From Paenibacillus sp. XY044 (GTDB lineage Bacteria; Bacillota; Bacilli; Paenibacillales; Paenibacillaceae), in assembly GCF_002257645.1 (NCBI RefSeq), contig NZ_NQMO01000001.1, forward strand, positions 62,001 to 126,000: a stretch of 64,000 nt of DNA, in the 5' to 3' direction. The notes below the pieces were generated by a model. That model was not told the DNA's origin. It saw nothing but the letters and a program-made list of their open reading frames with translations, and made no database searches. Below are positions 8,978-17,786 of the stretch, in pieces. The translations under genes were made by a program, and so were the position numbers. The stretch's first letter is position 1. The number at the start of each line of letters is the position of its first letter.

Positions 8978-10104
8978 ATATCCGAATTGTGACCGATATG
9001 GAGGAATTTCAAAGCCTTCAGGAAGACTGGGAGCGGTTGGAGCTTCAGGATCCGGATGCAACCTATTACAGTACGTTTCAGTTCAATTATTTCTGGTGGA
9101 AAACCCACAGCAAGGACCCGAGCAAACGGCTCTTTATCGTGTGCTGCCTCCTGGACAACAGGATTGTGGGGATCGCCCCGCTCATGATTCGCCGTGACCG
9201 CAGCAAGCTGTTCAGCTGCAGCACGCTTTGCTTTATCGGACAGGGTGATTATTTCACCTTCCTGCTCCAAAGGGGGAGCGGAAGCGAGCTCAAAATCCTG
9301 AAGGAGCTGTTTGGCTCGATTCACGCTAACGACAGCCTCTGGGACAAATTTGAGCTGACCCACCTGACGCAGGAGTCGCAGCTGCTTCATTACCTGCTTC
9401 GCCATGAGCAATATAACGAACATGTACAGTACCTCACTTCCTGTCCGGTCATCCCGATCAGGGAGCATGAGACCTACGAGCGGCTTAGCCAAACGAAGGA
9501 TTTTATCAAAATGAAAAAGACCCGGGACAAATTGCGCAAACAGGTGAACTACCGCTTCAGGGTCGTCACCGGCCAGCAGAACGCGGAAATTTATGACCGG
9601 GTAGCCCGTGTGCACCTGCTGCTCAAGGAGTATTTGCAGTCCGAAAAAGGCAGGTCCGAAAGACGAAGCCTGTTTGAAAACCAATACACCGACGAGTTTC
9701 TCAGACGCCTTTTCCAGAATAACGATCAGGTGGTCGTCTTTCTGCTGGAGGATGAACACGGGGAAATTATCAACTACAGCATCTGTTATCTTTACAAGGA
9801 TATTCTGTATGATTGGAATTCGGGTTACGCCCCCGAGTATTCGTCTTTTCATGGTTTAGCCAACGTGCTCATGGTTGAGACGCTGGAGCATTTGTTCAAG
9901 GAGAAGCTCGGCAAGCGGCTAGACTGCGGAGCGGGCAGCTATGCCTGGAAGTTTAAATGGACCAGTCGATTCAACGTGAACTATACCTTCAAAATGTGGA
10001 ATCTGCTGAAAGCCAGAGGACGGTTGTACCGGTTTTTGTCCGGATTCAAGACGATGCTTCAGACCGCCTTCATCATGACCGGAATGATTGAGATCATGCT
10101 GTAA
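8974..10104 (+). CDS. GNAT-superfamily acyltransferase, CelD/BcsL-FemAB type (copy 1)
   Basis: 376 residues. FQSLQEDWERLELQ...YYSTFQFNYFWW at the N-terminus and the late YSICYLYKDILYDWNSGYAPEYSSF...L.VETLEHLF...LDCGAGSYAWKFKW region match the double-GNAT cellulose-biosynthesis protein CelD family, proteins found in many exopolysaccharide loci and thought to transfer acyl or aminoacyl groups. Substrate unknown. AAAGGAG lies 13 nt upstream of the ATG and the start overlaps the flippase stop by 4 nt. The next gene is a paralogue with the same domain order, so a local duplication is likely. Confidence 0.8.
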   Translation: MNIRIVTDMEEFQSLQEDWERLELQDPDATYYSTFQFNYFWWKTHSKDPSKRLFIVCCLLDNRIVGIAPLMIRRDRSKLFSCSTLCFIGQGDYFTFLLQRGSGSELKILKELFGSIHANDSLWDKFELTHLTQESQLLHYLLRHEQYNEHVQYLTSCPVIPIREHETYERLSQTKDFIKMKKTRDKLRKQVNYRFRVVTGQQNAEIYDRVARVHLLLKEYLQSEKGRSERRSLFENQYTDEFLRRLFQNNDQVVVFLLEDEHGEIINYSICYLYKDILYDWNSGYAPEYSSFHGLANVLMVETLEHLFKEKLGKRLDCGAGSYAWKFKWTSRFNVNYTFKMWNLLKARGRLYRFLSGFKTMLQTAFIMTGMIEIML

Positions 10105-10156
10105 TGCCTGATCGGCAGCCGAGTTGACTCAAGGATAAAGGAGTTTAACTGGAATC

Positions 10157-11278
10157 ATGAGTATAAAAATTGTTAACGATACCGATGGATTCCTTGGCAT
10201 TCAAGAGGATTGGGAGCGCTTGCAGGAGCTGGACGAAGAATTAACCTACTACAGCACCTTTCAATACAACTATGCGTGGTGGCTGACCTTTGGTCAGGAC
10301 CCGAACAATAGGCTGTTTATTATTTGCTGCAGCAGGGATAACGAAATGGTCGGCATCGCTCCGCTTGTCATCCGTACGGTGGATAAAAAAATTGTGAAAT
10401 GCCATGTGCTCGGCTTTATGGGCAAGGGCGATTATTTCAATTTCATTCTCAATTCCCAAAAAGGCAGTCCGGCTGCGATCATCAAGGAAATCTTCAAAGC
10501 CATCGAGGACCATTCGGACCTGTGGGATAAAATTGAATTGACGCACCTGGCAACCGACACGTCGCTGCTTCACTTTTTACTGCGCCATGACAAGTACAAC
10601 CCGAGCATCAAGTACCTCACCTCCTGCCCGAGCATTCAAATCGGCGGATTGGATATCGAAGCCGGATGGGAGACGACCGGAATTAATGCCAAGGCGAGAA
10701 AGAAGCTGAGGAAGCTACAGCAGGAGACCGGGTATCAATTCAAAATGGTCGATTGCCGGCAAAGCGGGGATATTTACGACCGGATCTCCGATGTTCACAA
10801 GCAGGAGAAGGCGTATCTGCACGAGCAGAGGGGGAGGTTTGACCGCAGGAGCTTGTTTGAGGACCGGATGAATGAGGAGTTTTACAAGCGGGTTTTCATG
10901 AATAACGACAAGGTGATCGCATCCTTCCTTGAGCTTCAGGATTCGAGTGTGATGATCGCGTACCAGCTGTTTTTTCTGCACAGGGGAAAGCTGTATGGCT
11001 GGAATACCGGATATTCGCCCGACTATGCCAAATACGGCGTCTTCGACGTGCTGATGCTGGAAACGATCCGCCGGATGATCGAGCTGGGGCAGGTGACGGA
11101 CATCGATCTGGGTGCCGGTACGTACCCGTGGAAGTTTCGGTGGACCAATCAATTTACCGTCATGTATTCGCTGCAACTGTGGAACAATGACCGCCTTCAC
11201 ACCAGGCTGTACCGGATGCTGGTAAAGGGGAAGGGGATCTTGAAGTACCTGAACCGAAAAGCCGCTTTGCATTCCTGA
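10157..11278 (+). CDS. GNAT-superfamily acyltransferase, CelD/BcsL-FemAB type (copy 2)
   Basis: 373 residues, colinear with the preceding protein. Shared blocks include QEDWERL, TYYSTFQ, LWDK.ELTHL, KYLTSCP near residues 150-157 and LYGWNTGYSPDY...DLGAGTYPWKFRW towards the end. By eye the N-terminal halves are about half identical, so these are diverged duplicates rather than a recent copy. As for its neighbour, acyl modification of the polymer or its precursor is the likely role, and two copies could act at two positions or use two donors. ATG follows AAAGGAG. The gap to copy 1 is 52 nt. Confidence 0.8.
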   Translation: MSIKIVNDTDGFLGIQEDWERLQELDEELTYYSTFQYNYAWWLTFGQDPNNRLFIICCSRDNEMVGIAPLVIRTVDKKIVKCHVLGFMGKGDYFNFILNSQKGSPAAIIKEIFKAIEDHSDLWDKIELTHLATDTSLLHFLLRHDKYNPSIKYLTSCPSIQIGGLDIEAGWETTGINAKARKKLRKLQQETGYQFKMVDCRQSGDIYDRISDVHKQEKAYLHEQRGRFDRRSLFEDRMNEEFYKRVFMNNDKVIASFLELQDSSVMIAYQLFFLHRGKLYGWNTGYSPDYAKYGVFDVLMLETIRRMIELGQVTDIDLGAGTYPWKFRWTNQFTVMYSLQLWNNDRLHTRLYRMLVKGKGILKYLNRKAALHS

Positions 11279-11316
11279 GGCGCCTGACGGAAGGAAAGGG
11301 ATAAGGGGACAACATC

Positions 11317-12534
11317 ATGCACATGGAGAAATGCAAATGGTTTAACGGCGCCGATTCGCCCGTTTTTTTTATGATTGATGACCTGGCCAATACGTGGGTG
11401 GACGTCAACCATAACGGAGTCCCCGACTTGGAAGAGGATTGGGGATATTGCAAAAATGGCGAAGCCTCCTCCTTCCGGTACTTGAATGAGCACATTCTGC
11501 GGCATTTTCCGCAGGTCAAGGTCACCTTCTTCGTCCCGGTGGGCGCCCGGGCAGGCATGTCCGATCACCCGGTATGCAGGCAGATCTCCCTACCGATCAA
11601 CGCCGATGAGGAGAGCAAGGCTTTCTTCCAAGGCGTCCATCAGCACCCGAGCTATGAACTCGCCTATCATGGAACGACCCATGGCAGAACGGGCCCGACT
11701 CCAGAGGATTTTATACAGGAATGGGAGCTGTTCGGAAGTCCCGAAGAAGCGATGAAGCGCATCGGGGAAGGGGTATCGGTCTATGCCGATGCCGTCGGTG
11801 AAAGGCCGAGAGGGGGCAAATACTGCGGTTACGCCGGCAACGCTTTCTCGGATGAAAGCATTGAACGGGCCGGCTTCACCTGGTGGTGCAGATACTGGAA
11901 CCGGGGGGCGGGAGATCCTGCGATGAGCCGGATCAGCGGCGGGGATCCGGATCCGCTGACCAACTACGATATTAAACGCTTTGGCGAAAGCGGCGTCATT
12001 GACATTCCTTCGACGGTGGATGGAGGGCTGCTGAATGGGATTTACCGGCCCGATGCTTCCTTGAAGGGGATGGCCAAACGGCTCTTGAAGACATCTTTCA
12101 GCCGCTGGAAGCTCCGCGAGCTGGATTATTTGCTGGAGAACAGGCTGGTCATCGGCATACAGGAACATATTTCGCCCGCGCGAGACGATGGGAAGAGGCA
12201 GTCACCCAACATTTTTGACGACTGCGGCAGCCTGCAGGCGATCTTTCGTTATTTGGACGGTAAAAATGTGTGGTACTGCACCGGATCGGAGCTTGCCGAT
12301 TATGTAAATCTCCGGGATCACGTGCAGGTCGTGACCTATCCGGATGAGGAAAGTGTGTTTACGCTGGAACACGAATCCAGGTACGGAAACGGCATTCTCT
12401 CGCTGAAACTGGACCAGCCCCATCCCGCAAGCATCCTGCTTCCTGACGGCACGACGGTCCGGGCGGCGGACGGGATTGCGAACCTTCCGTTGATGAAAGG
12501 GGAATATTTCATTCGGGAAGGTGAAACCAGATGA
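11317..12534 (+). CDS. Divergent polysaccharide deacetylase-like protein
   Basis: 405 residues. FFMIDDLANTW (about 17-27) resembles the Asp-Asp motif of NodB/DUF2334-type deacetylases, and YELAYHGTTHGRTG (about 112-125) supplies the H-x3-H metal site; VIGIQEHISP later could be the catalytic His segment. The family is expected to remove N- or O-acetyl groups from polysaccharide. Between the first two motifs is DVNHNGVPDLEED (about 29-41), which looks like a dockerin/thrombospondin-type calcium loop. No signal peptide is seen, so it may act on cytoplasmic lipid-linked units. It overlaps the next gene by 4 nt. Family placement is moderately sure, substrate unknown. Confidence 0.65.
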   Translation: MHMEKCKWFNGADSPVFFMIDDLANTWVDVNHNGVPDLEEDWGYCKNGEASSFRYLNEHILRHFPQVKVTFFVPVGARAGMSDHPVCRQISLPINADEESKAFFQGVHQHPSYELAYHGTTHGRTGPTPEDFIQEWELFGSPEEAMKRIGEGVSVYADAVGERPRGGKYCGYAGNAFSDESIERAGFTWWCRYWNRGAGDPAMSRISGGDPDPLTNYDIKRFGESGVIDIPSTVDGGLLNGIYRPDASLKGMAKRLLKTSFSRWKLRELDYLLENRLVIGIQEHISPARDDGKRQSPNIFDDCGSLQAIFRYLDGKNVWYCTGSELADYVNLRDHVQVVTYPDEESVFTLEHESRYGNGILSLKLDQPHPASILLPDGTTVRAADGIANLPLMKGEYFIREGETR

Positions 12535-13793
12535 AGAAGACGATGATCGTCATCTCGGATTATATCGAAGACGCACCCGTGGTCGCATCGGTCCGGTATG
12601 CCGGGTTGATGAAGCATTTCATGGAACAATACCGCCTCATCGTCGTGAGCGACCGGAAATGCGGACCGATGCCGAGCCGGTATGCCACCGTCAATTACAA
12701 ATACGATACGCCCAGCAGTACCTTTACGCAGACGATGGATGGCGGAGAGCCGTCCGGCCGAGGGTTGAAACAGCGGCTCGAAGGCGTGCTCAGAAACAAA
12801 TGGACGATCACGGCATGGAGGAACTTTAAATACAGCTCCTATGCTTTCAGGCGCATGAACATCCGCCTCTTCCGCGAGCTGGATGCATGTTTGGAGCAGA
12901 ATGACGTATCAGCCGTTTTTTTGACGATTCCGGATGTGTACGGATTGTACATCCTAGAATACCTGAAGCGCAAAGCGCCGGAAATTCCGATTATGATCGA
13001 GATCAGAGACATTATTAACCATGACATCGGTGAGGGTCAGCCTCGCCAGGCTTACCGCAGGGCAGAGAGGATGATTCCCCGGCTGGCGGACGAAATTGTG
13101 GCCGTGTCTCAGGGGATCCGGCAGCATTATGACCTCGGGCGTGAAAGGCCGTCCATACGGCTGATCCGTAACGGGTACGACGAGGAACTATTTCGAAACT
13201 GCGCATTTCAACGTATTTCCGACAAAATTTGCGAGCTGACATTGGCTCATATAGGCTCCATCTATAAAGGGCGGAACATTCGCGCATTGATCGAGGGGCT
13301 GCAGCTGTTCCATGAGAGGTCCGGCATCCGGATCAAGCTGAAAGTCGTAGGGCTGCTTGACCAGCAGGCCGCCAGGGATCTATCCAATATGAACATGACA
13401 GGTGACGGGGTTACGGTGGAGATCGTAGGAAGCGTCAAGCATGAAGCGGCGGCGTCACTGCTGAGAGAAGCGGACGTAGCGGTCATTCTTACGCATACCA
13501 AAGGCAGCGATTATGCCATCCCGGGTAAAACCTTTGAATATATCGGCGCGTGTAAACCGATCTTGGCCGTTACGGCCGACCGGGAGCTGATGGAATTGGT
13601 CCATGGCCGATACGGCATCTGCGCTGGACATCACCGGGACAGCGTGGCCGATGGCTTGACTGACTTGATCGGCAAGGAATTCGACTTCTCCGGCCGGTCA
13701 ACCTTTTCCCGTACGAACCAGGCGAAGCAGCTGCTGGCCATGATCGGAGAGCATGTACATGGTGCGAAGCAAAAAAAAGTAGAGAGGGTATAA
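12531..13793 (+). CDS. Glycosyltransferase, GT4-like (GT-B fold)
   Basis: 420 residues. The middle of the protein has EIVAVSQGIRQHYDL and IRNGYDEELF, followed by LTLAHIGSIYKGRNIRALIEGL and a C-terminal donor-binding domain ending in IPGKTFEYIGACKPILAV (about 325-345), the E-containing motif of family GT4 enzymes. The role is transfer of one sugar in repeat-unit assembly; the donor is unknown. The ATG overlaps the stop of the deacetylase-like gene, and AAGGTGA is upstream. It is followed after 1 nt by the polymerase gene. Confidence 0.87.
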   Translation: MKKTMIVISDYIEDAPVVASVRYAGLMKHFMEQYRLIVVSDRKCGPMPSRYATVNYKYDTPSSTFTQTMDGGEPSGRGLKQRLEGVLRNKWTITAWRNFKYSSYAFRRMNIRLFRELDACLEQNDVSAVFLTIPDVYGLYILEYLKRKAPEIPIMIEIRDIINHDIGEGQPRQAYRRAERMIPRLADEIVAVSQGIRQHYDLGRERPSIRLIRNGYDEELFRNCAFQRISDKICELTLAHIGSIYKGRNIRALIEGLQLFHERSGIRIKLKVVGLLDQQAARDLSNMNMTGDGVTVEIVGSVKHEAAASLLREADVAVILTHTKGSDYAIPGKTFEYIGACKPILAVTADRELMELVHGRYGICAGHHRDSVADGLTDLIGKEFDFSGRSTFSRTNQAKQLLAMIGEHVHGAKQKKVERV

Positions 13794-13794
13794 A

Positions 13795-15012
13795 ATGGCG
13801 CTGATTTTGTCCTGTTTCTATGTGCTGCATGAAATGCTGTCCGCCAACTTGGACCTGCTGTATTTCCTCAGCCTTGTCCTGATTCTCGTGGATATATATA
13901 AAAACAAGCGGCTGACGGTCAAATCATTGGGCTACATCTACCTCATCGTCCTGTATGCGCTGCTGCAGATCGTGCTGAACGACCAGGTGGAGATTCCAAG
14001 ACTGGTGATTAATGTCGCTAAAATCTTTCTGAATGTCTTTTTATTTATTCAAATCAAGGAATCAAAAATCCCTTTGCCGGTATGGAGGAAGATGACCGTT
14101 TATTCCTCTTTGCTTCACTTCATCCTTCTTGCCGTCAGTCTGGTGTTCAAAACGGAATGGCTGTGGAGATTGGACGAAACCGTCAATATTTATCAAAAGA
14201 CGAGGCTGTCGCTGCTGTACTTTGAACCGAGCGAGGCCTCTTTTCATGCTGCCCTGCTTGTACTGCTGCTGGTCTTCTTTACCCTGCGGGAAAAATCAGG
14301 GTCAAAGAACCTTCTCCACTTGGCGCTGATCGGCGCGAACCTGGTCATCGTGGTGCTCTCGGCCGGCATGGGCGGGATGTTCAGCCTGTCGTTGGCCTGC
14401 GTCGTGATGTACCTGTTCTATTTGAAGGAAAACTTCAGCGTGGTTCGGGTACTCGGACTCATTGCATTGACCTTTATGGCGGTGCTTGGCGTGCTGGCGG
14501 TCGTGTACAGCAATAACAGCTTCTATCTTCGCTTCAACGATATCGTGAACGGAAATGACGGATCGGTCGTATACCGGTTCAACGTCAGCTTTCGCGTCAT
14601 GAAACAGATGCTGATGGATACTCATTATTTCGGCATCGGATTCGGCAACCTGAATACGGAAACGATTCGAAACATGTATGCGGGCGTCGGACTGGTGGAT
14701 GTCATCTCCAATTCCTTTATGTACGCCTTGGCCGAAGGAGGATGGCTGATGCTCGTACTCCTCGTTGCCTTTTTCCTGTCGCTGATCCTTCCGGTTCGCC
14801 CGGAAGAAAAAATATTGAAGTTCGCGCTGCTCCTTTTTATTGTGAGCTACCAAATCGCCGGCGGATATTTTACGAACCCGGTCAATTGGATCGTCTATGG
14901 AATCATAGCGAATCCCTATTTGCTTCGGCACAGCCGCAGCCCAAATCCCGCCCCTTCTGCGAGTCTGCCCGCAGGCGTTCACAGCACGGGGACCTTGGAG
15001 TTGAAGCGATGA
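13795..15012 (+). CDS. Wzy-like polysaccharide polymerase / O-antigen ligase family membrane protein
   Basis: 405 residues with about ten hydrophobic segments and one larger extracytoplasmic loop (about 245-300, with the segment SNNSFYLRFNDIVNGNDGS and FGIGFGNLNTE). The topology and position among glycosyltransferases and a flippase fit a Wzy polymerase joining repeat units on the outer membrane face. The sequence itself is poorly conserved, as usual for Wzy. GAGAGGGTATAA precedes the ATG. The last codons overlap the next start (ATGA at 15009). Confidence 0.8.
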   Translation: MALILSCFYVLHEMLSANLDLLYFLSLVLILVDIYKNKRLTVKSLGYIYLIVLYALLQIVLNDQVEIPRLVINVAKIFLNVFLFIQIKESKIPLPVWRKMTVYSSLLHFILLAVSLVFKTEWLWRLDETVNIYQKTRLSLLYFEPSEASFHAALLVLLLVFFTLREKSGSKNLLHLALIGANLVIVVLSAGMGGMFSLSLACVVMYLFYLKENFSVVRVLGLIALTFMAVLGVLAVVYSNNSFYLRFNDIVNGNDGSVVYRFNVSFRVMKQMLMDTHYFGIGFGNLNTETIRNMYAGVGLVDVISNSFMYALAEGGWLMLVLLVAFFLSLILPVRPEEKILKFALLLFIVSYQIAGGYFTNPVNWIVYGIIANPYLLRHSRSPNPAPSASLPAGVHSTGTLELKR

Positions 15013-16400
15013 GATTGCTGCATGTCACCCTCGGATTGCCCCCCTACCGAACAGGCGGACTGACGAAATACAGCGTCGATCTAATGCTGGCCCAAAAGCA
15101 GCAAGGTCATGAAGTCAGCTTGCTGTATCCGGGGCGTTTTACTTTGTCCGGAAAAATGAAAACAAAGCCCAACCCTCCGTTTGAGGGCATCGGCGTATAC
15201 GAGATCATCAATCCGCTTCCGGTTCCCCTGCTCGGAGGGATCGGCCGTCCGGCCGCTTTTTCCAGAGCTGGTGATCCGGCGGTTTTCCTTGAGCTGCTCC
15301 GGGAAATTCAGCCGGATTTGATCCATTTTCACACCTTGATGGGGATCCATAAGGAGCTCCTGGAGGCCGCCAAGGCGCTGCGGATCCGGACGGTGTATAC
15401 GTCGCACGACTACTTCGGCATCTGTCCCAAGGTCAACCTCCTGAATGCGGAGGGAGTCCACTGCGACGATTATGATCAGGGAAAGAGCTGCATATCCTGC
15501 AACCAGCATGCTTATTCGCCGCAAATGATCTACGTGATGCAGTCCCACAGCTACAAGCGCTTGAAAAACAGCCGGATTCTGCAAAAGGCCCGCAGGGCCG
15601 TCAAAGGACGCACTTCCAGCCATAAGCCAATGAAAGCGGGGGATTCAAAACCTATGATTCATCCGGAGCGGGCCAACGAATACAAAGAACTCAGAAGCTA
15701 TTATCTGGAAATGTATCAAATGATCGACGAATTTCATTTCAACAGTCAGGTGGCCAAGGAGATCTTTACGGCTTACCTGAACGTGAAGGGCAAAGTCCTC
15801 TCCATCCGCCACCGGCATATTGCCGACCAGAGAGTCTTAAAATCATTCCCTGCCGGGGAGGAACCCCTGCGCATCGCTTATTTAGGGCCGGTTGACCGCT
15901 ATAAGGGATTTTTCCTGCTGCAGGAGGCGCTGGCTCAGCTGCTTGATAGCCATTCGGGCGGTTGGCATCTTCACGTCTACGGAAATGACGGCATCCCGGA
16001 GCCTGCTCCGCCTGCCGAATACTGCACCTTTCATGGCCGCTACGAACCGCAGCGGTTAGCCGGCATTTTTGCGGAAACCGATCTGCTGATCGTTCCCAGC
16101 GTATGGAAGGAAACCTTCGGTTTCGTCGGGCTGGAAGGGCTGTCGCACGGGGTGCCGGTGCTGGTATCCAGAGAAGCGGGCGTGAAGGATATGATCGAAG
16201 ACGGAGTCAATGGATGGATTTTTGAGCCCGATCCGGCGGATCTGGCACAGCGTCTGGGGCATCTGTTGGCAAACCGGCATTTGCTGGCCGCGGCGAACCG
16301 CAGCATCGTGAACAGCGAGCTGGATTTGTCCATGCAGCGGCATGCCCAGGATATCTATGAATGGTATCTTCAAATCGGAGAAGAGGTCGTGGTCAAATGA
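15009..16400 (+). CDS. Glycosyltransferase, GT4-like (GT-B fold)
   Basis: 463 residues. The N-terminus has LHVTLGLPPYRTGGLTKYSVDL (glycine-rich acceptor loop) and HFHTLMGIHKELL; the C-terminal domain has TFGFVGLEGLSHGVPVLVSREAGVKDMIEDG (split across about 360-390), the E-X7-E-type donor motif of GT4. A cysteine-containing insert (KVNLLNAEGVHCDDY...SCISCNQH) lies at about 140-165, unusual for the family, and may bind a metal. An upstream-extended frame exists but ATG 15009 overlaps the polymerase stop and has GGAG upstream. Confidence 0.87.
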   Translation: MRLLHVTLGLPPYRTGGLTKYSVDLMLAQKQQGHEVSLLYPGRFTLSGKMKTKPNPPFEGIGVYEIINPLPVPLLGGIGRPAAFSRAGDPAVFLELLREIQPDLIHFHTLMGIHKELLEAAKALRIRTVYTSHDYFGICPKVNLLNAEGVHCDDYDQGKSCISCNQHAYSPQMIYVMQSHSYKRLKNSRILQKARRAVKGRTSSHKPMKAGDSKPMIHPERANEYKELRSYYLEMYQMIDEFHFNSQVAKEIFTAYLNVKGKVLSIRHRHIADQRVLKSFPAGEEPLRIAYLGPVDRYKGFFLLQEALAQLLDSHSGGWHLHVYGNDGIPEPAPPAEYCTFHGRYEPQRLAGIFAETDLLIVPSVWKETFGFVGLEGLSHGVPVLVSREAGVKDMIEDGVNGWIFEPDPADLAQRLGHLLANRHLLAAANRSIVNSELDLSMQRHAQDIYEWYLQIGEEVVVK

Positions 16401-17626
16401 AGCATGTGTTTATCGTTGGCTCGAAAGGAATACCGGCGAAGTACGGCGGGTTTGAGACTTTCGTCGACCAGCTGACCGGAAGAAAAACCGACGGGGATAC
16501 CCAATATCATGTCGCCTGCCTGTCCGACCGCAAAGCCGAGGAATTTGTATATCAGGATGCGCGCTGTTTTCCCGTACATACGCCGAAGATGGGAAGTGCA
16601 AGGGCGGTCGTCTACGATTTGCTCAGCCTGCTGGAGTGCCTGAAATATATCAAAACTCATCGGCTTCAGAACTGCATCGTTTATGTATTGGCCTGCCGGA
16701 TCGGTCCTTTTTTCTACGTTCTAAAAAGGCAGCTCGAAAAGCTGGGGGTGTCTGTATTTGTCAATCCAGACGGTCATGAATGGAAAAGGGGGAAATGGAG
16801 CGCACCCGTCAAACGCTACTGGAAGTGGTCCGAGAGACTGATGGTGAAGCACGCGGATCTTCTCGTTTGCGATTCCCGCGGGATCGAGCAATACATTCAT
16901 GAAATGTATGCCCGGTATGAGCCGAACACAACTTTCATCGCTTACGGGGCGGATGTAACGCCATCGCCGCTGGACGATGAGGACCGCCGGTTTACGGATT
17001 GGATGGAGCGGTTCGGGTTGTCCAAATACGGATATTATTTGATCATCGGCCGCTTTGTTCCGGAGAACAACTATGAGTTGATTATACGCGAGTTCATGAA
17101 GTCTGGCACCGCCAAGGACCTGGTCATTGTGACGGGGACCGAGCGGCAGCCGTTTTATGACGAGCTGAGGCGAACAACGGGATTCGATTCGGATCCAAGG
17201 ATCAAGTTTGTAGGAACCGTCTATGATCAGCCGCTCCTGAAGAAGATCAGGGAGAAGGCATACGGATACTGCCATGGTCATGAAGTCGGCGGAACGAACC
17301 CCTCTCTCTTGGAGTCGCTTGCATCGACCCGGTTGAATCTGCTGTTTGACGTCGTGTTCAACCGGGAAGTCGGCGGGGAGAGCTGTCAATATTTCTCGAA
17401 GGAATCCGGAGCGTTAAGCAGGCTGATCGATGAGGCCGAAACGTGGAGTCACGGACAACTGGAGGAGCTCGGTGAACAGGCGAAGCACCGGATCCGGAGC
17501 TTATATTCGTGGGAGCAAATCGTTCAATCTTACGAAACGCTGTTTCAGGGGAACGATTATGTGCCGGCGAAGCAGGCGGGTGGCCGCCAATTGGCACACA
17601 CTAAGGGCACGACAACGCCGTTGTAA
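16397..17626 (+). CDS. Rhamnosyltransferase-like glycosyltransferase (DUF1972 / RgpA-Cps2T type)
   Basis: 409 residues. The start VFIVGSKGIPAKYGGFETFVDQL is diagnostic of the DUF1972 domain found at the N-terminus of beta-1,4-rhamnosyltransferases such as Cps2T/RgpA. VFVNPDGHEWKRGKWS, VCDSRGIEQYI and YGYCHGHEVGGTNPSLLES follow, as in these enzymes. A rhamnosyl donor fits the rfbA gene at 20029, which begins dTDP-rhamnose synthesis. The ATG overlaps the upstream stop by 4 nt with AAGAGGT upstream. It is the last gene of the tightly packed block; a 160-nt gap follows in which I see no clear promoter or terminator. Confidence 0.85.
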   Translation: MKHVFIVGSKGIPAKYGGFETFVDQLTGRKTDGDTQYHVACLSDRKAEEFVYQDARCFPVHTPKMGSARAVVYDLLSLLECLKYIKTHRLQNCIVYVLACRIGPFFYVLKRQLEKLGVSVFVNPDGHEWKRGKWSAPVKRYWKWSERLMVKHADLLVCDSRGIEQYIHEMYARYEPNTTFIAYGADVTPSPLDDEDRRFTDWMERFGLSKYGYYLIIGRFVPENNYELIIREFMKSGTAKDLVIVTGTERQPFYDELRRTTGFDSDPRIKFVGTVYDQPLLKKIREKAYGYCHGHEVGGTNPSLLESLASTRLNLLFDVVFNREVGGESCQYFSKESGALSRLIDEAETWSHGQLEELGEQAKHRIRSLYSWEQIVQSYETLFQGNDYVPAKQAGGRQLAHTKGTTTPL

Positions 17627-17786
17627 AGTAACTTGAACCCAATCGCTATGGCACAGTCCTTCGCTAAACGGAACCTGCGGCAGGCAAAATAGGCAAGCGG
17701 CCCTAGGAAAATGTCCAAAGCTAAGCAAGTCTGCCCCGAATACAATAGCATTGGACTTGACATTCGTTGATGGGGAGGTTTTGCCT

